From contig OY987245.1 in NCBI GenBank assembly GCA_963920765.1, positions 4,790,727 to 4,854,726 of the forward strand: a stretch of DNA of 64,000 nucleotides, read 5' to 3'. Source of the DNA: Ulota crispa (taxonomy: Eukaryota > Streptophyta > Bryopsida > Orthotrichales > Orthotrichaceae). Shown here piece by piece: positions 34,643 through 46,800 of the stretch (position 1 is the first letter of the stretch; the number at the start of each line of letters is the position of its first letter). Below the pieces are notes generated by a model, which was not told the origin of the DNA, made no database searches, and was given only the letters and a program-made list of their open reading frames with translations. A program made the position numbers and the translations under genes.

Positions 34643-35568
34643 CCCCTAAAGGACCATTGTCACTTTGGGGGACATTTGGGATTTCAAGCATGTACCTATG
34701 GCTAAACTACTTTGCATGATTTTTTGAAACTTTTATCAAAGGTGAGGAATTCAAAGATCTACGTGGGAATGTAATTTTTTCTTCATTTTGACATTTATTG
34801 AAGAAGTTATGTATGAAAATATAGAAAATGCTGCTCCCTGGGGGGCCAAAAACTTCTTAAAAAATTTCATTTTTTTCAAATAAAAACCCAAAATAGGTTC
34901 TTTAGACTTATATAGAAGTGGGGAGCTTTGAATCATTCAATTATGATAGATGAGATGAAAGTTATGAGGAGTTTTTGTTTACGGGCAGTTCTAGATTCTC
35001 TACTCTAAAAAAACTTTGAAGTCCTTTATTTTACTCAATTTTCATTATTTTGGAAAAAAAAAAAAAAAAAACCAAAGGATGTAGATTGTTTCTCACAACA
35101 TCACAACTTTTGGGATTTTCATTTTTCATTTTAATAATTAGATTATCAACAATGTAGTGTTTTGACTCATTTTCTACTTCTTTTTACTTACTACTTTTTC
35201 CCATGTGTTGTATAGTTCCAATTGATTTGAAAATTCTCCCACACATACCTAACTTGGTCTCCTACATGGGAAAAATAAACCTCAACTTTGTATAGGGTAA
35301 ATTTTTTGATCTAAGAGTGGTCAAAGCCTTTTGAAATTTTTGGGCAGTAGCAAAAAAACGCTTTTTTTTGCAATTCAGATGTAAATATCTCACTCCATTT
35401 TATGTAGATTGAGCTAATTTTTTACCACGTGTACCTCTTGTAGTCTACTATAAGATCTTACAGTTGATTTCTTGTAAAAAACTTTTTTTCTTACCATTGT
35501 ACTTGCTTCCTCAAAAGTGGCAATTTTTAGTGTTTTTTGCAGAAAAAATGGCTTGGTCCTTTAGAGGG
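34643..35568. mobile_element. TTAA-flanked element (piggyBac-like), family A1
   Basis: Left end CCCCTAAAGGACCATTGTC preceded by TTAA (34,639-42). The right end GGTCCTTTAGAGGG is decayed and followed by CATA. It is 926 bp and runs opposite to its close relative at 50,206-51,128. An open frame of 61 codons (34,936-34,751, minus) recurs in that relative with about 80% identical residues, but only because the element itself is conserved. Confidence 0.75.
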
Positions 35569-35760
35569 CATACATGTAAACGGAGTTCATTCACATGCTT
35601 TGACTCTTAGTTGATTTACTCTTGAATTTTTGGAGTGCTGAGGCATTTCTAATTGTATTGTATATTTCCATGAAGGATTTGATTGCATTGTTTATTTCCA
35701 TGAAGGATTTGATCTTTGTCTTGATATTACTTATGAAAGCATAGTGCATCCATATCCTAA

Positions 35761-35785
35761 CCCCTAAAGCCTAAATTGTCAAATT
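35761..35785. repeat. Isolated TTAA-type element end
   Basis: CTAA followed by CCCCTAAAGCCTAAATTG looks like a left terminus of the TTAA family, but no partner end was found downstream. Confidence 0.35.
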
Positions 35786-36364
35786 ACTTAACAACTCAAA
35801 ATTTTCAATTACAAAGAAGATAGCCTAGGAAAAGAAAAATGTTTAGCCCTTATAAAAAATTAAAGGGTGCCCTAAAATTGGCCATTTGACCCAATTATAT
35901 AATTATAGAGACCCTTTTATTTGGCCCAATAAACTAAATAGCCCCCCATAAATTATTCCCTCGCCGCACGTGGGGTACCCAACATACAAAGAGTGATCCA
36001 CCCAAGGCCACTTTGTAGCAAAACACCCTCATGCTTAAGTGCACTAACACCAAAGCATCTACCAATTTGCAACTAAATTTCTTGCCTTTGAAATCAAACT
36101 ACAGCAATCAATTCTCTTTGAAATTAACCAAAAATCTACTATTCTATGCCAAGACTAGATACACAAAAGTTGCACATTACTTTTGTGCAAGAGAAAGTCT
36201 TAGAAACACAAAAACAATTAGATCACAATTCAAAATATATACAACTTGCAAATACACAAACAAAAGCCCTCCTTTATATCAATTTTGAAAAGCAGAGGGC
36301 AACACTTGCAATGATCAATTTGTTTAACTTATAACATATGTAACCTTCCTAATTTCTCTTATAT

Positions 36365-36509
36365 CACTAGAAGAAAAAAGTGTCATAAACAACTGGTTCA
36401 CAACAATTGTAAAATGTCCTAAACAACTGTAATAGAGTCTTTATATAGATATTTAGGACATTTATAATTGTTGTGAACCAATCCATTAGAACATGTTTTT
36501 CTTCTAGTA
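36365..36509. mobile_element. CACTA-type MITE, CACTAGAAGAAAA family, copy 1
   Basis: Begins CACTAGAAGAAAAAAGTGTC and ends with the inverse of TACTAGAAGAAAAAC, flanked by TAT on both sides. The inner arms GGTTCACAACAATTGTAAA and inverse make it a hairpin of 145 bp. It is related to 47,926-48,076. Confidence 0.72.
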
Positions 36510-36737
36510 TATCTCATCTTTCTCTATTCAAAATTAGAAAATTAACTAAAGCTACATCCTAGACATTATGCTGCTCCTTATCAGGGTCTTAAAGGACATA
36601 AATTCATCATTACTAAAGCTTATTACTTTACAGGTGCGTTCCATCCAAATGTAATACAATCCTTGAACATAGCTTTTCTTGATACTTATAGTGTAAAATC
36701 TTGTTGTCACAAGAGTCACCTTAGATTTTACTCTTAA

Positions 36738-36808
36738 CCCGTAAGCGCCCAAGCGGACCGAAACAGTCTGCATTCCCGTCTTATTTGGAAACCGTGGGCC
36801 CTCAGGGG
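36738..36808. mobile_element. 71-bp TTAA-flanked mini-element
   Basis: Left end CCCGTAAGCGCCCAAGCGG and inverse right end CCCCTGAGGGCCCACGG, flanked by perfect TTAA (36,734-37 and 36,809-12). It is the shortest member seen, little more than two termini. Confidence 0.65.
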
Positions 36809-37304
36809 TTAAAAGAGCAACTTAATTGACACAAAGATGGCTTTTGACACTTGATCTTGAGGCACAAGAAGTATGCAAAGGCAAAAAAAAAATTGTACAA
36901 AGAAAGTAGCATTAGATACATTGCTACGTAAGTGCTACATCAATTAGAAGTGAACTTGCATCCACAAGAGAAAAAATTACATTTTTTGCTCCAAAGCACA
37001 ACAAACCAACTTGAGCACAAATTAGAAGAGTTGAAGACAACCATACAAAACATCTAGCTAGCTAAAACTGGAATTTGAGGATAGTAACTCAAAAGTTCTA
37101 GCAAACATGAGCATATAAACATAGGAAAGTAACTATCATTTGTACAAACATCAACAAATTGCAAGGAAAAAAGATTTGCAGTTTGCAATCAAGTTAGCAA
37201 CACCTTTGTAAAGCACACATTGCAAACAAATGTGTAGGATGGAGTTGGGGTTATGTTTGAGGAAATATGCTATCACAAGAAGAAACCAATGTTTTTTTTG
37301 ATAG

Positions 37305-37411
37305 AATTTTTGGACATACACTACTTTTTATGTTAACAATGACATCAAACATAATATTAAAGATGTTAATTTTAACATCAATTGTAACATAAAAATAAGA
37401 GGATGTCCAAA
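37305..37411. repeat. Imperfect hairpin repeat
   Basis: TTTTTGGACATACACTAC is inverted as a GGATGTCCAAAAA end, with further pairing around TTATGTTA and TAACATAA. Probably a small MITE; no target duplication determined. Confidence 0.45.
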
Positions 37412-38565
37412 AAATATATGTTATGTCATTACACCATAATTTAAATTAAATTACTAGTATTACTTGATCACGTATATATTTGAATGCTTCATGGTAAATC
37501 ATCCACTCATTTTATATCAATACGTTTCCACTGTTTAATTTGTCAACAACCATATTTCTATCTATGAAGGAATTCTTGTTGAAGAAGCATTCAACATGAA
37601 ACAAAAGTTTTATAAATTTGCTCCCTTTTTCAATATGTTTCTAAATGGTTCACCATTAGTGTGCTCAAAAAGCATGTACTTATCACCTTATTTCATTCAT
37701 ATTAATAAGAACATTCTTGGTTATGAAGCACATAATTATATTGTTGTAGAAAATCAAAGTTTCCACAAATTGAGTGACAATGAATATGAAGATAACAAGA
37801 ATTTTAGAGCCGAATGCAAAAGTACTTCTTCTAATATAGACTATGATTCATGGTTATTCCGTTAGCTTCCTCTGTTGTTTTACAAAATTTAAATTGAAGT
37901 GAGGTAGTGAAGTAACAAGCCTAATTTCAATCCTTTCATAAGAAAATAATGTATTCGTTCTTTCCAACATTGCACAAATAAATAAATAAAGTCTAGAATC
38001 CATTGAAGATGAATCTTTAGTCAACAATACTTTAAAAACGTCCAATTCTACTTATGAAGTAACTGTGTTTTAATCTAATCATCAACTTATCATAACACAC
38101 TTAGTATCAATGGGATATAATAGTCAAATTATTGCTATCAAACCTTGAGTATGAAAATGACATAATTCCAGTAGAAAAATACAACAAAAAAACATTCATT
38201 TTCTATTATTCTAAAGCAATGCATTGTTTTAGATTTTATTTTGTTCCTAATATGCACAATTACAATGGTCTAACTATCTCTGTTAACAACCTTGATTCCA
38301 TAGGAAGTGGTGGATAATCCAAAAGCACTTGCGTACTCAAGCCATGTGCCCTAATAAACCTAAACAGCCAGTACACATTCATGAGTGTTCAAGAATCGTT
38401 GCAAAACATTTAAACATTACTACACTGAAAATAGAGCACATATTCGGAAAATCTACCAAAAGATCTTGACATTTTATAATTTTTGGGATATTTCAAATAT
38501 TGTTTATTGGACTCCACCTAAGATTAGAATGATTTTTTACGTAATGCTACAAAAATTGAGTTTGT
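37412..38565. other. Gene-free interval with short unexplained open frames
   Basis: Three plus-strand open frames (37,596-37,865; 38,132-38,317; 38,385-38,621) have somewhat more natural residue composition than neighbouring chance frames. I recognise no domain and cannot link them. They may be decayed coding DNA. Confidence 0.25.
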
Positions 38566-38875
38566 TAAGAGCATTTCTAGCATTGCTCTTGCAAGGTCTA
38601 ACACACTTCAAGCATGGATGATAAGTGCTTTGAGTCTCTCAAAATACTCTCATGACACTCCATCCTAATGTGTCAAAGCAATAGCTTTTCATAACATTCT
38701 TCATCCTATGTTCAATGAGATTTATTCTAAATTCCTTTTAGGGAATGATCAAATGACTACTTACGAGACATGTTTGAAGTGCAAGGGTGGAGAATAAGAA
38801 TTTTGAGGACCCTTCAAATATAGATGTAATCTCTTGAAGTGTCAAGTTTGAAGTGCAACATTAGAGATGCTCTAA
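38566..38875. mobile_element. GAGCATCTC-type MITE
   Basis: Starts AGAGCATTTCTAGCATTG and ends with the inverse of TTAGAGCATCTCTAATG. Shares inner blocks with 31,321-31,525 in the opposite direction. Length about 310 bp. Confidence 0.55.
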
Positions 38876-38942
38876 TAAAGTACCATGGTCTTTGTTTGAG
38901 AAAGTGAGCAAGCACTTTCTTTGGATAGTGAGCCATTTGTTA

Positions 38943-39082
38943 GACCATCCCCAATGCAACCAAAAAACAGACTTGGAAAACCAAATCTATCATATTCATA
39001 CCCATCACATCATGATACAATGGTTATGAATATGTCAGATTTCATTTTCCAGGTCTATTTTCCGGTTGCATTGGGGATGCCC
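38943..39082. mobile_element. Tourist/Harbinger-like hairpin MITE, 140 bp
   Basis: Inverted ends GACCATCCCCAATGCAACC and the inverse of GGGCATCCCCAATGCAACC, flanked by TTA on both sides (38,940-42 and 39,083-85). The whole element is a palindrome. A TTA duplication is typical of PIF/Harbinger. Confidence 0.75.
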
Positions 39083-39143
39083 TTATGTTACAAGGACAAA
39101 GCCTCTCATAGCGTACCAACTTGTTTGGTTCAATATTAGTATA

Positions 39144-39533
39144 AGGTGGAAGTAGCCATACCCAATAACTTAAGCAGTTTTACAACAAACTACAAAGAGT
39201 TTGAGGCACAAATACTTTTCCTATGTAAATACAAAATATTGGGATTGTAGATTTTTCATACTTTTATTTGCAAAACTGAAATTATTATGAATATTGGGAG
39301 GCAATAAGTGCTTTGAATCCATTGCCACCCTTTAGACTCATGCAATTTTGATAGTAGCTAAACTATTTTGTGCTCATCACTTCCTACTTCACTTTGAGAC
39401 ACGTGGCATGACTTAAGTGGTCCCAAACTTAAAAAGGACATAGAAACGCATTCCAGCACACCTATCCCTAGATAGCGCACCCTATTGGTTGGGTATGGGG
39501 AATGGGGCATTGTGGCTATGGGTGCTTCCGCCT
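39144..39533. mobile_element. TA-flanked MITE, AGGTGGAAGCACCC family, intact copy
   Basis: Starts AGGTGGAAGTAGCCATA and ends with the inverse of AGGCGGAAGCACCCATAGCC, with TA on both sides. It is 390 bp and uninterrupted. It provides the empty sites (ACTTAAGCAG near 39,172 and GACTTAAGTGG near 39,411) that show where TTAA-type elements entered the copies at 23,316 and 50,080. Confidence 0.82.
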
Positions 39534-40326
39534 TACCTTACAATAAGTTGTAAGCCTTTATATCTTTCACCAACTGCCTGGCTAGAGCACTAGATAGATC
39601 CCGAATGATGAGTACATGGACTACAACATTCACTCAGTGATGGCTGTCCTTTGTCAAGTACATTTTGTCCGGCAAAATGAGTAGTTGAATGTGTCCTTGA
39701 TCTATGGGGAAGTGACACGTTTCATCCCGACTTTATACATACCACAAGCTTGAGCTTTGAAATGCAGTAAGCTTTTGAGCAAGAAAAAGGATTGAGCAAT
39801 ACGAAAGAGGTGAAGGCATTATAGGTGAGATGTCTTTCTTACGAGTTACGTTGTGCAGCAACAATTACAAAGCCGCTGCACTACAGCCACGCATGTAATA
39901 AACTCCACTGCGTCATCAACTGAGAAAACCCAGTCATCAATGGACACAGATAACGACGATTGTTTGTAAGAGTGAGATCTAAGGTGTCACAGAAAACTTA
40001 TAAAAGCTGCCTACGGTACGAGAAAATTGTGTTAAAAAGAGAATAATAACTTATGAATTACAGCTATACCGAGCATCCTAGCCTCTGCTAGAGACTTGGA
40101 AAATAATCTATTCACACTTACGGAATAAATACCAAATGAGGGGATGGAAGGTAGTAGAGTCCCTTGACTGCTTTGTCTTGTATTTGAAAAAGCTCTAATG
40201 GGGAAGACAAGGGCTCGCGACTAGGTTTGAAACTGGTCTTAAGGAAACCACTCAACATATGCAAACGGAAGATAGGAGCAGGATAAGAAAGCAACCCGAT
40301 CCCACGGAATTAGAAGCAACCAATGA
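39534..40326. other. Downstream region of the methyltransferase-ACT gene
   Basis: No repeat family recognised; moderately GC-rich. Positions 40,100-40,326 probably include the 3' untranslated region. No separate gene seen. Confidence 0.35.
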
Positions 40327-43300
40327 TTAATCGGTTTCATTCTCTTTGCGGCGCTCTGCAAGCCGCTCCAATATCCGTTTCCGGACTTCCTCCTCTCGAG
40401 ATTGTGAGAGAGGTCCCTTGGTTCCTCCATCCACCACATAAAAGATGTCGACTATAAGTGTATCTTGTGTTGAAATTTTGGCCCTTTTGACCCTGGAAAA
40501 AAAACATGAGAAAACGTCAGCAACGATAGCGGAGATGTTAATCCTCGAGTCAAGCTCGGGCATGTTCATCGATCATTCCTGCGAAGTCATCGAGGGAACA
40601 ATCCTGTGTTGATAAACTGAGATCTCTTATCAGCAATTCTACCAATGATAAAAGGATGACGTTCAAGCCCAAATGAATTGTTGCTCATGAAACACACACA
40701 CCAACAAGTGACTGATTCGAAGGAATGTGCAGACCTGACGCCTGTCTCATTGAATGCAAGTGTGAGGTCAAAGAGCAAGTTGTCTTGATCAAGTCCCTCC
40801 ACTGTGACCTCTGTTTGTCCATTGTCATTCTGAAAATAGACCTGGAACTCGGGCTCTTCGAATTGCGGGACAGCGTCTTCAAAAGGAACGACAGCTTCAG
40901 AAGGCTCAACAGGTTCAGGTGCAACTCTCTCTGCCATAGAAGCATCGCTCGAAGGCAAAGAGGCACCGTTGTTGTCTACGTCCATCTGCAAATTAAACGA
41001 AATAAATACAATTTCAATATTGTATGAACGACGAAAATTCAACGTCATATCCGGGTTAAATATTTAACCAAGATTTCCAGAGTGTAGTGAACAGATAATC
41101 ATGTTTAGAGTCTTCATATCTGCTGCGGTCAAAAACGAATTTCTATTCAAACAAACCGAATTGTTCCAACGTATATTTGTAGACCATGTACAAAATCAAC
41201 GGCAGCCAAACAACCAAGAAGAATATCATCGGCAATGAAACAACCAAATGTATCAAGCAGCTCAGACTAGAAGAAGAGATTTCAAGATCTGTGAGCAGTG
41301 TTGTGTGATTTATATAACAAACACACAGAACTGCTCGGATGAACCTCATGCAAGCACGAAAATATAAACAATTTTAGGATTCTTCAACAACACTTACAAA
41401 TAAAAAGATGATGTAAAGTTGGATCGAAAGAAGTAGCAGGATAATGGAGTATAAACTGAAGAGCTCAATGGGGATTATTAAGATGAACATAAATGATATT
41501 CAAAAGGCAAAACATACTAGATAACGTAATTAAAGGTTTACTAGAAGACTTACAGGCAAATGCCAGTGGAGTCTGGTAGCAAAGTCTTCAACATCAACGA
41601 CCTGATCATGTGTTTACCACAGAGGTTGATTAGATACATTAAGTCCACAGCTCTATGAATTTAGATGAGGAAGTCACATTAAGAGACCCAAAACGCTCAG
41701 GTCAACACCAATGTCGACCAACACTTCAGTTGAATGTATAAAGCCTGTTAAATTCACTTTTATGAAAACAGTTTAAGTAGTGCATAGTTCAGAATATGAA
41801 GATTATTCGGTATCAAAAATATTAATCATCAGCTAAATATGTAATCCTGTAAGCTTAGCGTTAAAGACTTAGTACGAAGTGCTGGTAATCAAAATTTGAG
41901 ACAAGGAACCCTATTTTTTATTTGATAAAGTTCACAGGTAACAAAATGAAATCCGAAACAATTCCAACAGTCAATTTGCTGGTGATCAATCATATGCTTT
42001 CCAGACATTATATTAAGTGCCGAGCATTTCCAAACGTTCTGACTATCATCAACTTACCTTGACATGGGACCCATGTGCATAAGGTCTCAGAAATTGGTAA
42101 GTCAACAATCTCATTCAGTGACAGAATCCATCATAACCCACACACAATCAGTAAATAGTTGCAACAGATTCATACAGCAGAACTACGAGTTGAGAGACTT
42201 AATGATAAGATGTTGCAGGACTAACCTTTTGAGAACTATCGGGTTCAAGATCTCCTGAAGCTTCGTGGTGCGAGGAGGCCATGGATAACTCATTATTGTT
42301 CAAATGTGAGATGGATTCACCATGCACTGCATCTCTAAGCACAGACCTGGGTTCTTCTGCAGATGACAATGACGTGCCAGAACTTCCACCATGAAGCGCA
42401 GCTAGCTGTATTCGCCACTGTTCAGCAAGACTCTGAATTGATTGAAACTGCTGCTCTATGACCTCTGCATGCATGCTCCAAAGGTTAATTCACCTTTCCT
42501 ACGAACTAATGTGTATACTCAATTTGCAAGGGTCGATGCTCACCTTGAGGGCTAATACAAACTACGGCAACTCTTCGATTGCATGGATACATTAAGTCCA
42601 AGCTAGTCACCCCGTAAGTATCTAAAGCCATTGACATAATCTGAAAATTACTGAGTGACTCACCATGCTGAAAGATTTCCGAGTTTTCCAAGTCCGCAAG
42701 CCTTGAAGAAACATGTCCATCATTTTCATACCCATCATTATGTACAGGACTTCCCCTGCTGCTCTCTAGCGTTTCAGCTGTCACCAACTCTGGTTCGAAG
42801 TGGTCTGACTCTGCATCGAAATCAGAGTCTTGCGAAGACGCATCGCTGGAATGTGCAGAAAAGCGAGGGCTGCTACATGATACTGGCGCAACTACTCCCT
42901 GTAGACTAGGTTGGCGCATGTAGCCCTTATCATTGAGCAGCTCGTCGATGCCCTCAAATTTTTTTCTCCTGCAAGAAAAAAACCACTTCAACAAACATGA
43001 AAGACAGTCACAATCAAGAGTACTTTAGATGATTCCATTCCCGCCTGCTCAAACTTTGCACGCTGTTTCTTGTCGTAACCACTGACACATTAAATACCTA
43101 TCTCGGCTCAACGTCATTTAGGAATCTCAGCAAAGCCAGCTAATACCTGTCTTTGCGGATCCAACTATTTTACGATAAACACGCTAGTAAATTGAAGATA
43201 AATAGGATGGCCGAAAAAGAAGACAAAACAGTTTGGGACCAACAGAAATTTACAGTAGATAATGATTGATACGTACCCTCTATTAAAATCATCCCAAGTG

Positions 43301-44782
43301 ACTATCTTGGTTATTTCAATGCCTCGGCTGAGAGGTAGAGTTGAAGAATCGACCCCGGGTTGTCGACGAACATGTCGAATATAATCATTCGTAGTGTCAT
43401 CGAGCGCATTATCCGCCACAACAATTGCTCCCTTCTTCAAATTTAGAAGATCAAAAAGCTCGATATAACGTTCAGGCTGGCCTGAGAACAACACAAATTC
43501 CAGTCCTGCGGCCCATTTCCGAAATCAAATTACTATTGTGCACCATCCGGGTGCGAGGAACCTTAGTCAGCATGACAAGGTACAGCAAGTTGAACACCAT
43601 GATAAATTTGGAACTAAAAACTCAAGCCCTACCACGTTTACCCTATCGATCCCAGTTACGATCCCTGTTGCTGCTACGAAATAGCCTAATAACTTCCTGA
43701 AATTCCACTGTACTGTACAATTTAATATAAAAAATTATTACCAAAAAGCAATTGAAACAGATCAAAACCTCCTCGAACCCTATGCTACAAAGCTTACCTT
43801 CTCTTCGAGGAATAAAGGTCGAGGGGTCTTCTGTAAAAAACTCGACATATTCAACCAAACCCATCTCCTTGAGGAAATATTGAAGAACCTCTTGTTTTTC
43901 TGGTTCATAATGCACCGACAACAGACAGCCGTCGGTGGCTCGAGCAGCTGCAGCAGACGCAGCAAGAATCCAGCATACGAACAAATTAATACATGCTCAC
44001 TTCTGCATTTGACTAAATGGGAGGTTTACACTATAATCACGATGATAATAAATGTTCAAATACAGGCAACTAAGAGAATAAAATAACACATATCATATCA
44101 ATTAAGGAGTCGTTGCATTCTACCTGCAGCAAGGGTGAGCGTAGATAATCCACATCCTACTTGCAGGGTATGACGTGATTTGATCCCAGCCGCTAAAGCA
44201 GAAATAAATTCTGCACTAGCAGGCTCAAGCAGTGGGGGTCGTCGATTAACCCTCCCAAAGGACTGCCGCTTCTGTAGGATGAACCTCCGCTGCAATTAAA
44301 GAGGCAATATACGTTCATTAGGTCTTTCAAATGACCGCAGCCACCGAACAGACCTGAATCAAGAGCCACAAAGTATCACAAGCTAAAATGCACTCTTTCA
44401 ACGGCAATCTCCCATAATGAAAACGTTAACTTCTAAAATGAAGAGTATTGACCTAAAGCTAACAATCCCATGCAAAGGCGCTACTGTTATGATGAATGAC
44501 AACATAAGGTATAATTGAATCTGAGTTACTTCCCAGGAATGACCACTTAAAGTAAGTAGTGTGATGTGTGCACCCTGCGTTTTTAAAACACATTACGCAT
44601 AGCTGATGGCTCAGAAGACTTCCTGCCTTCTTTGGGTCAAGAAGAAATGGCTTTAAACTACCATTTAACTGTTAATCAAAGTACAGCGAGAGAGGAAGAC
44701 ATACCAGGTCCAAAGATTCACAAAACGCCGCAGTCGAAATCTCTGAGTACCACCGCATCTCGGAGAAATGAGAATCTCGCAT
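40327..44782 (-). CDS. Methyltransferase-like protein with C-terminal ACT domain
   Basis: Model of nine exons (minus strand): 44782-44705, 44289-44124, 43947-43798, 43505-43277, 42968-42544, 42464-42226, 41601-41554, 40985-40735, 40492-40327. All splice sites are GT-AG and phases agree, giving 583 residues. Residues 45-205 resemble a class I SAM-dependent methyltransferase-like fold: a glycine-rich loop LQVGCGLSTLTLA (68-80), an acidic strand end SVHYEPE (92-98), and LEFVLFSG and KGAIVVADNAL strands. The nearest group I can name is plant DUF1442; catalysis is unproven. Residues 210-430 are Ser/Asp/Glu-rich and probably disordered. Residues 490-575 read as an ACT domain (TEVTVEGLDQDNLLFDLT...STQDTLIVDIFYV), which usually binds amino acids. 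The start is the first in-frame ATG after a TGA; ATG 44,758 is the alternative. It could be two genes if a terminator between exons 4 and 5 has been missed. Confidence 0.72.
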
Positions 44783-46797
44783 CCTGCTCCCTCCTGCGAC
44801 GCCTCCTCGTGTTCCCAACGCTCATTACAGTTTTGTTCTCCAGCTCGCCCAAAGTGCCTTGTGTCCTTTCTGCAGCCGCGACCAAACTTCATGAGGTTCT
44901 TTACAAAATCCTCGACTGCTAAAAGGATATCAACAATTAATGATCGGTTCCAAAGGATCACTGCTTTTATTATACTAGCGTGTGGTTTGACGGTGTTATG
45001 CAATATTGTTCTTCAATACTTTCAATTGCATCCAGTCCCATAAAGAGTGAGGAGACGGAATTGAGCACGAGTACTAGTAATTTAACATAGTTCGAAGTCT
45101 ATAATTCAGATATTCACTTTTAAAGAAGAGAATTTAGATCACAGTACTGTATACCATCCAATCTCAGCTACTCCAATATTTCCAAAAGTGAGCCTTTCTC
45201 CAATTGACAATTTGGAATTGAATTACTACCAGGCGGCTTCAGTCCCTATCCAAATCAAGCTGATAGAGTCCCAAAAGTATAACACTGACTGTTTGGGATT
45301 GAAACCAGCACAAAACATTGAAATCAATTGCAAACAGAAATCATCTAGTAGGCCAATAGCTCGTGTCAGCTCCTCAGGCGCAGAGCAATTCTCTAAACAC
45401 ATGTCTATTATTAGTGTGTAGAAACGCGAGTACCTTGTGCGAGCAAGTCGTCATCAAATCAAATCAAATCTTTTTGGTTTTTGTAACAGAAAGACTATCT
45501 TCCTGAGATTGAAATGTACGGAGCGTACAACAACGACGATAATTTCAAGACAGATGCTTACCTCTCTTGAAGCTCGCGGGAAGAGGATATATACCACTAC
45601 AGAAAGCAACAGCACGGACTTTTAGGTTGAATGCCGGCCATATTTTCTGGATCCAACTTCTGACACTCCCCGCCACGCTTGGCCAGCCACACGGCTCTGT
45701 CGATGGTTCTCCCTACTCGCATCACACGCATTTCAGCTACCTTTCCCGGAAACACAAAAACTAGTTGATAATTAACGGTAGCACTCTAAGACCGCGTATC
45801 ACTCACACCGCTTCACTACTTCACGCTAGTACAACAGTTGCCGCCTTTTTTGTGTTACTCATCCCTTATTGCGCACAAACGGTCAAGAAAATAGCACTCA
45901 CGCTTTCATCGCTAAACATCAATAGTGTCTAGCGCTCGCTTCGCTTTAACGGACAGATATTCCAGAGATTATTCTAAATCACTAAAACTAAAGCCTTCTC
46001 TTTCGACTATGAATGCCACAGTACTCCCGAACAAGGACGAATCTACTTGTAACCCTCTCAAAATCGATTACAGACGCCCGAAAGTGCCATTATAACTGAA
46101 GATGTCTTCCACCACGGCCTCTCACCTCATAATAACACTCTCTGTCTGTCTCAGATGCACTCCACTAGACAAAACCTGCATCTAACGGCTTCAGAGAAAT
46201 CGCTCCCTAAGCGCCAGCTTCATCTTTTACCAGAAAAGCTGATTCGCTAGAAATATCTCCTGACGCAATCAAGTCGCCGTCGTTAAACTGAAGCGGCCAT
46301 GGCCGTCACCGTCCTTTCATCATCGAAGAATCGCCATACTATAACCCCGGAGCCACCGTCGACCACAGCCATTTCCGAACCCTGCGTTAAAGCGCTTGAT
46401 TCCAAAGCGAGGGAGGATCCACCGAAACGACTCAGAATGCAACAAGCTCACGAAACACACGCTCTAAGCTTAATTGCGATGGCGAAACGCGCACGACGTC
46501 GGGTGAGCTGACGACAGGAGAACAACCGAGCGAGCGAGCGCACCATCTGCCTTCCCTTCCCTTCCTTTCCACAAAGCATCAGGGTTGATTCGTGTTTCCT
46601 AGTGCTGGCAGATGAGCCGTGCCGCTCTGCGCCGTCTGGTCGCGGCACGCCAGGGCGCGGCAGGTTCGGTGGCAGGTCCACTTCTGCTGGTCCCCCTCCA
46701 CAGCTGAGCTGACTCCTCCAGGCCGGTAAGCAAGAGCGCATCAGCAAGTCTCAGGACTCTCAACTCCCGGCAAGTCCTAGAGGTCATTCCTGAAAGA
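44783..46797 (-). promoter_or_regulatory. Leader/promoter region of the methyltransferase-ACT gene
   Basis: A repeat-poor, GC-richer block that peaks at 46,260-46,760 with many CpG. It probably holds the promoter and untranslated exons. A 70-codon plus-strand frame (46,299-46,511) begins GGCCATGGCC but has no recognisable family. The direction of any transcript there is unknown. Confidence 0.35.
46299..46511 (+). CDS. Possible small basic protein (doubtful)
   Basis: A 70-codon frame with a good initiation context and a basic C-terminus (MAKRARRRVS). It lies in a CpG-rich area where open frames on both strands are expected by composition. It might be the start of a divergent gene, or nothing. 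Kept only as a candidate. Confidence 0.2.
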   Translation: MAVTVLSSSKNRHTITPEPPSTTAISEPCVKALDSKAREDPPKRLRMQQAHETHALSLIAMAKRARRRVS

Positions 46798-46800
46798 ATA

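Noticed and set aside
34751-34936. 61-codon frame repeated at 50,835-51,020 with about 80% shared residues, suggesting a conserved small protein
   Set aside because: Both lie in inverted copies of the same non-coding TTAA element; DNA similarity of the element explains the shared frame, and other family members do not keep it open.
37596-38621. Three nearby plus-strand frames as a possible decayed gene
   Set aside because: No recognisable domain, no splice model that joins them convincingly, and AT-rich composition; kept only as a low-confidence note.
42064-42092. Possible extra exon of the methyltransferase-ACT gene ending before GTAAGT near 42,058
   Set aside because: The only plausible acceptor gives 28 nt, which would put a stop codon at the start of the next exon; skipping it keeps all phases consistent.
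44665-45003. 112-codon minus-strand frame overlapping exon 1 of the methyltransferase-ACT gene
   Set aside because: It is in a different frame from the one continuing into exon 2; the frame starting at 44,782 joins RRFILQKRQ in phase.
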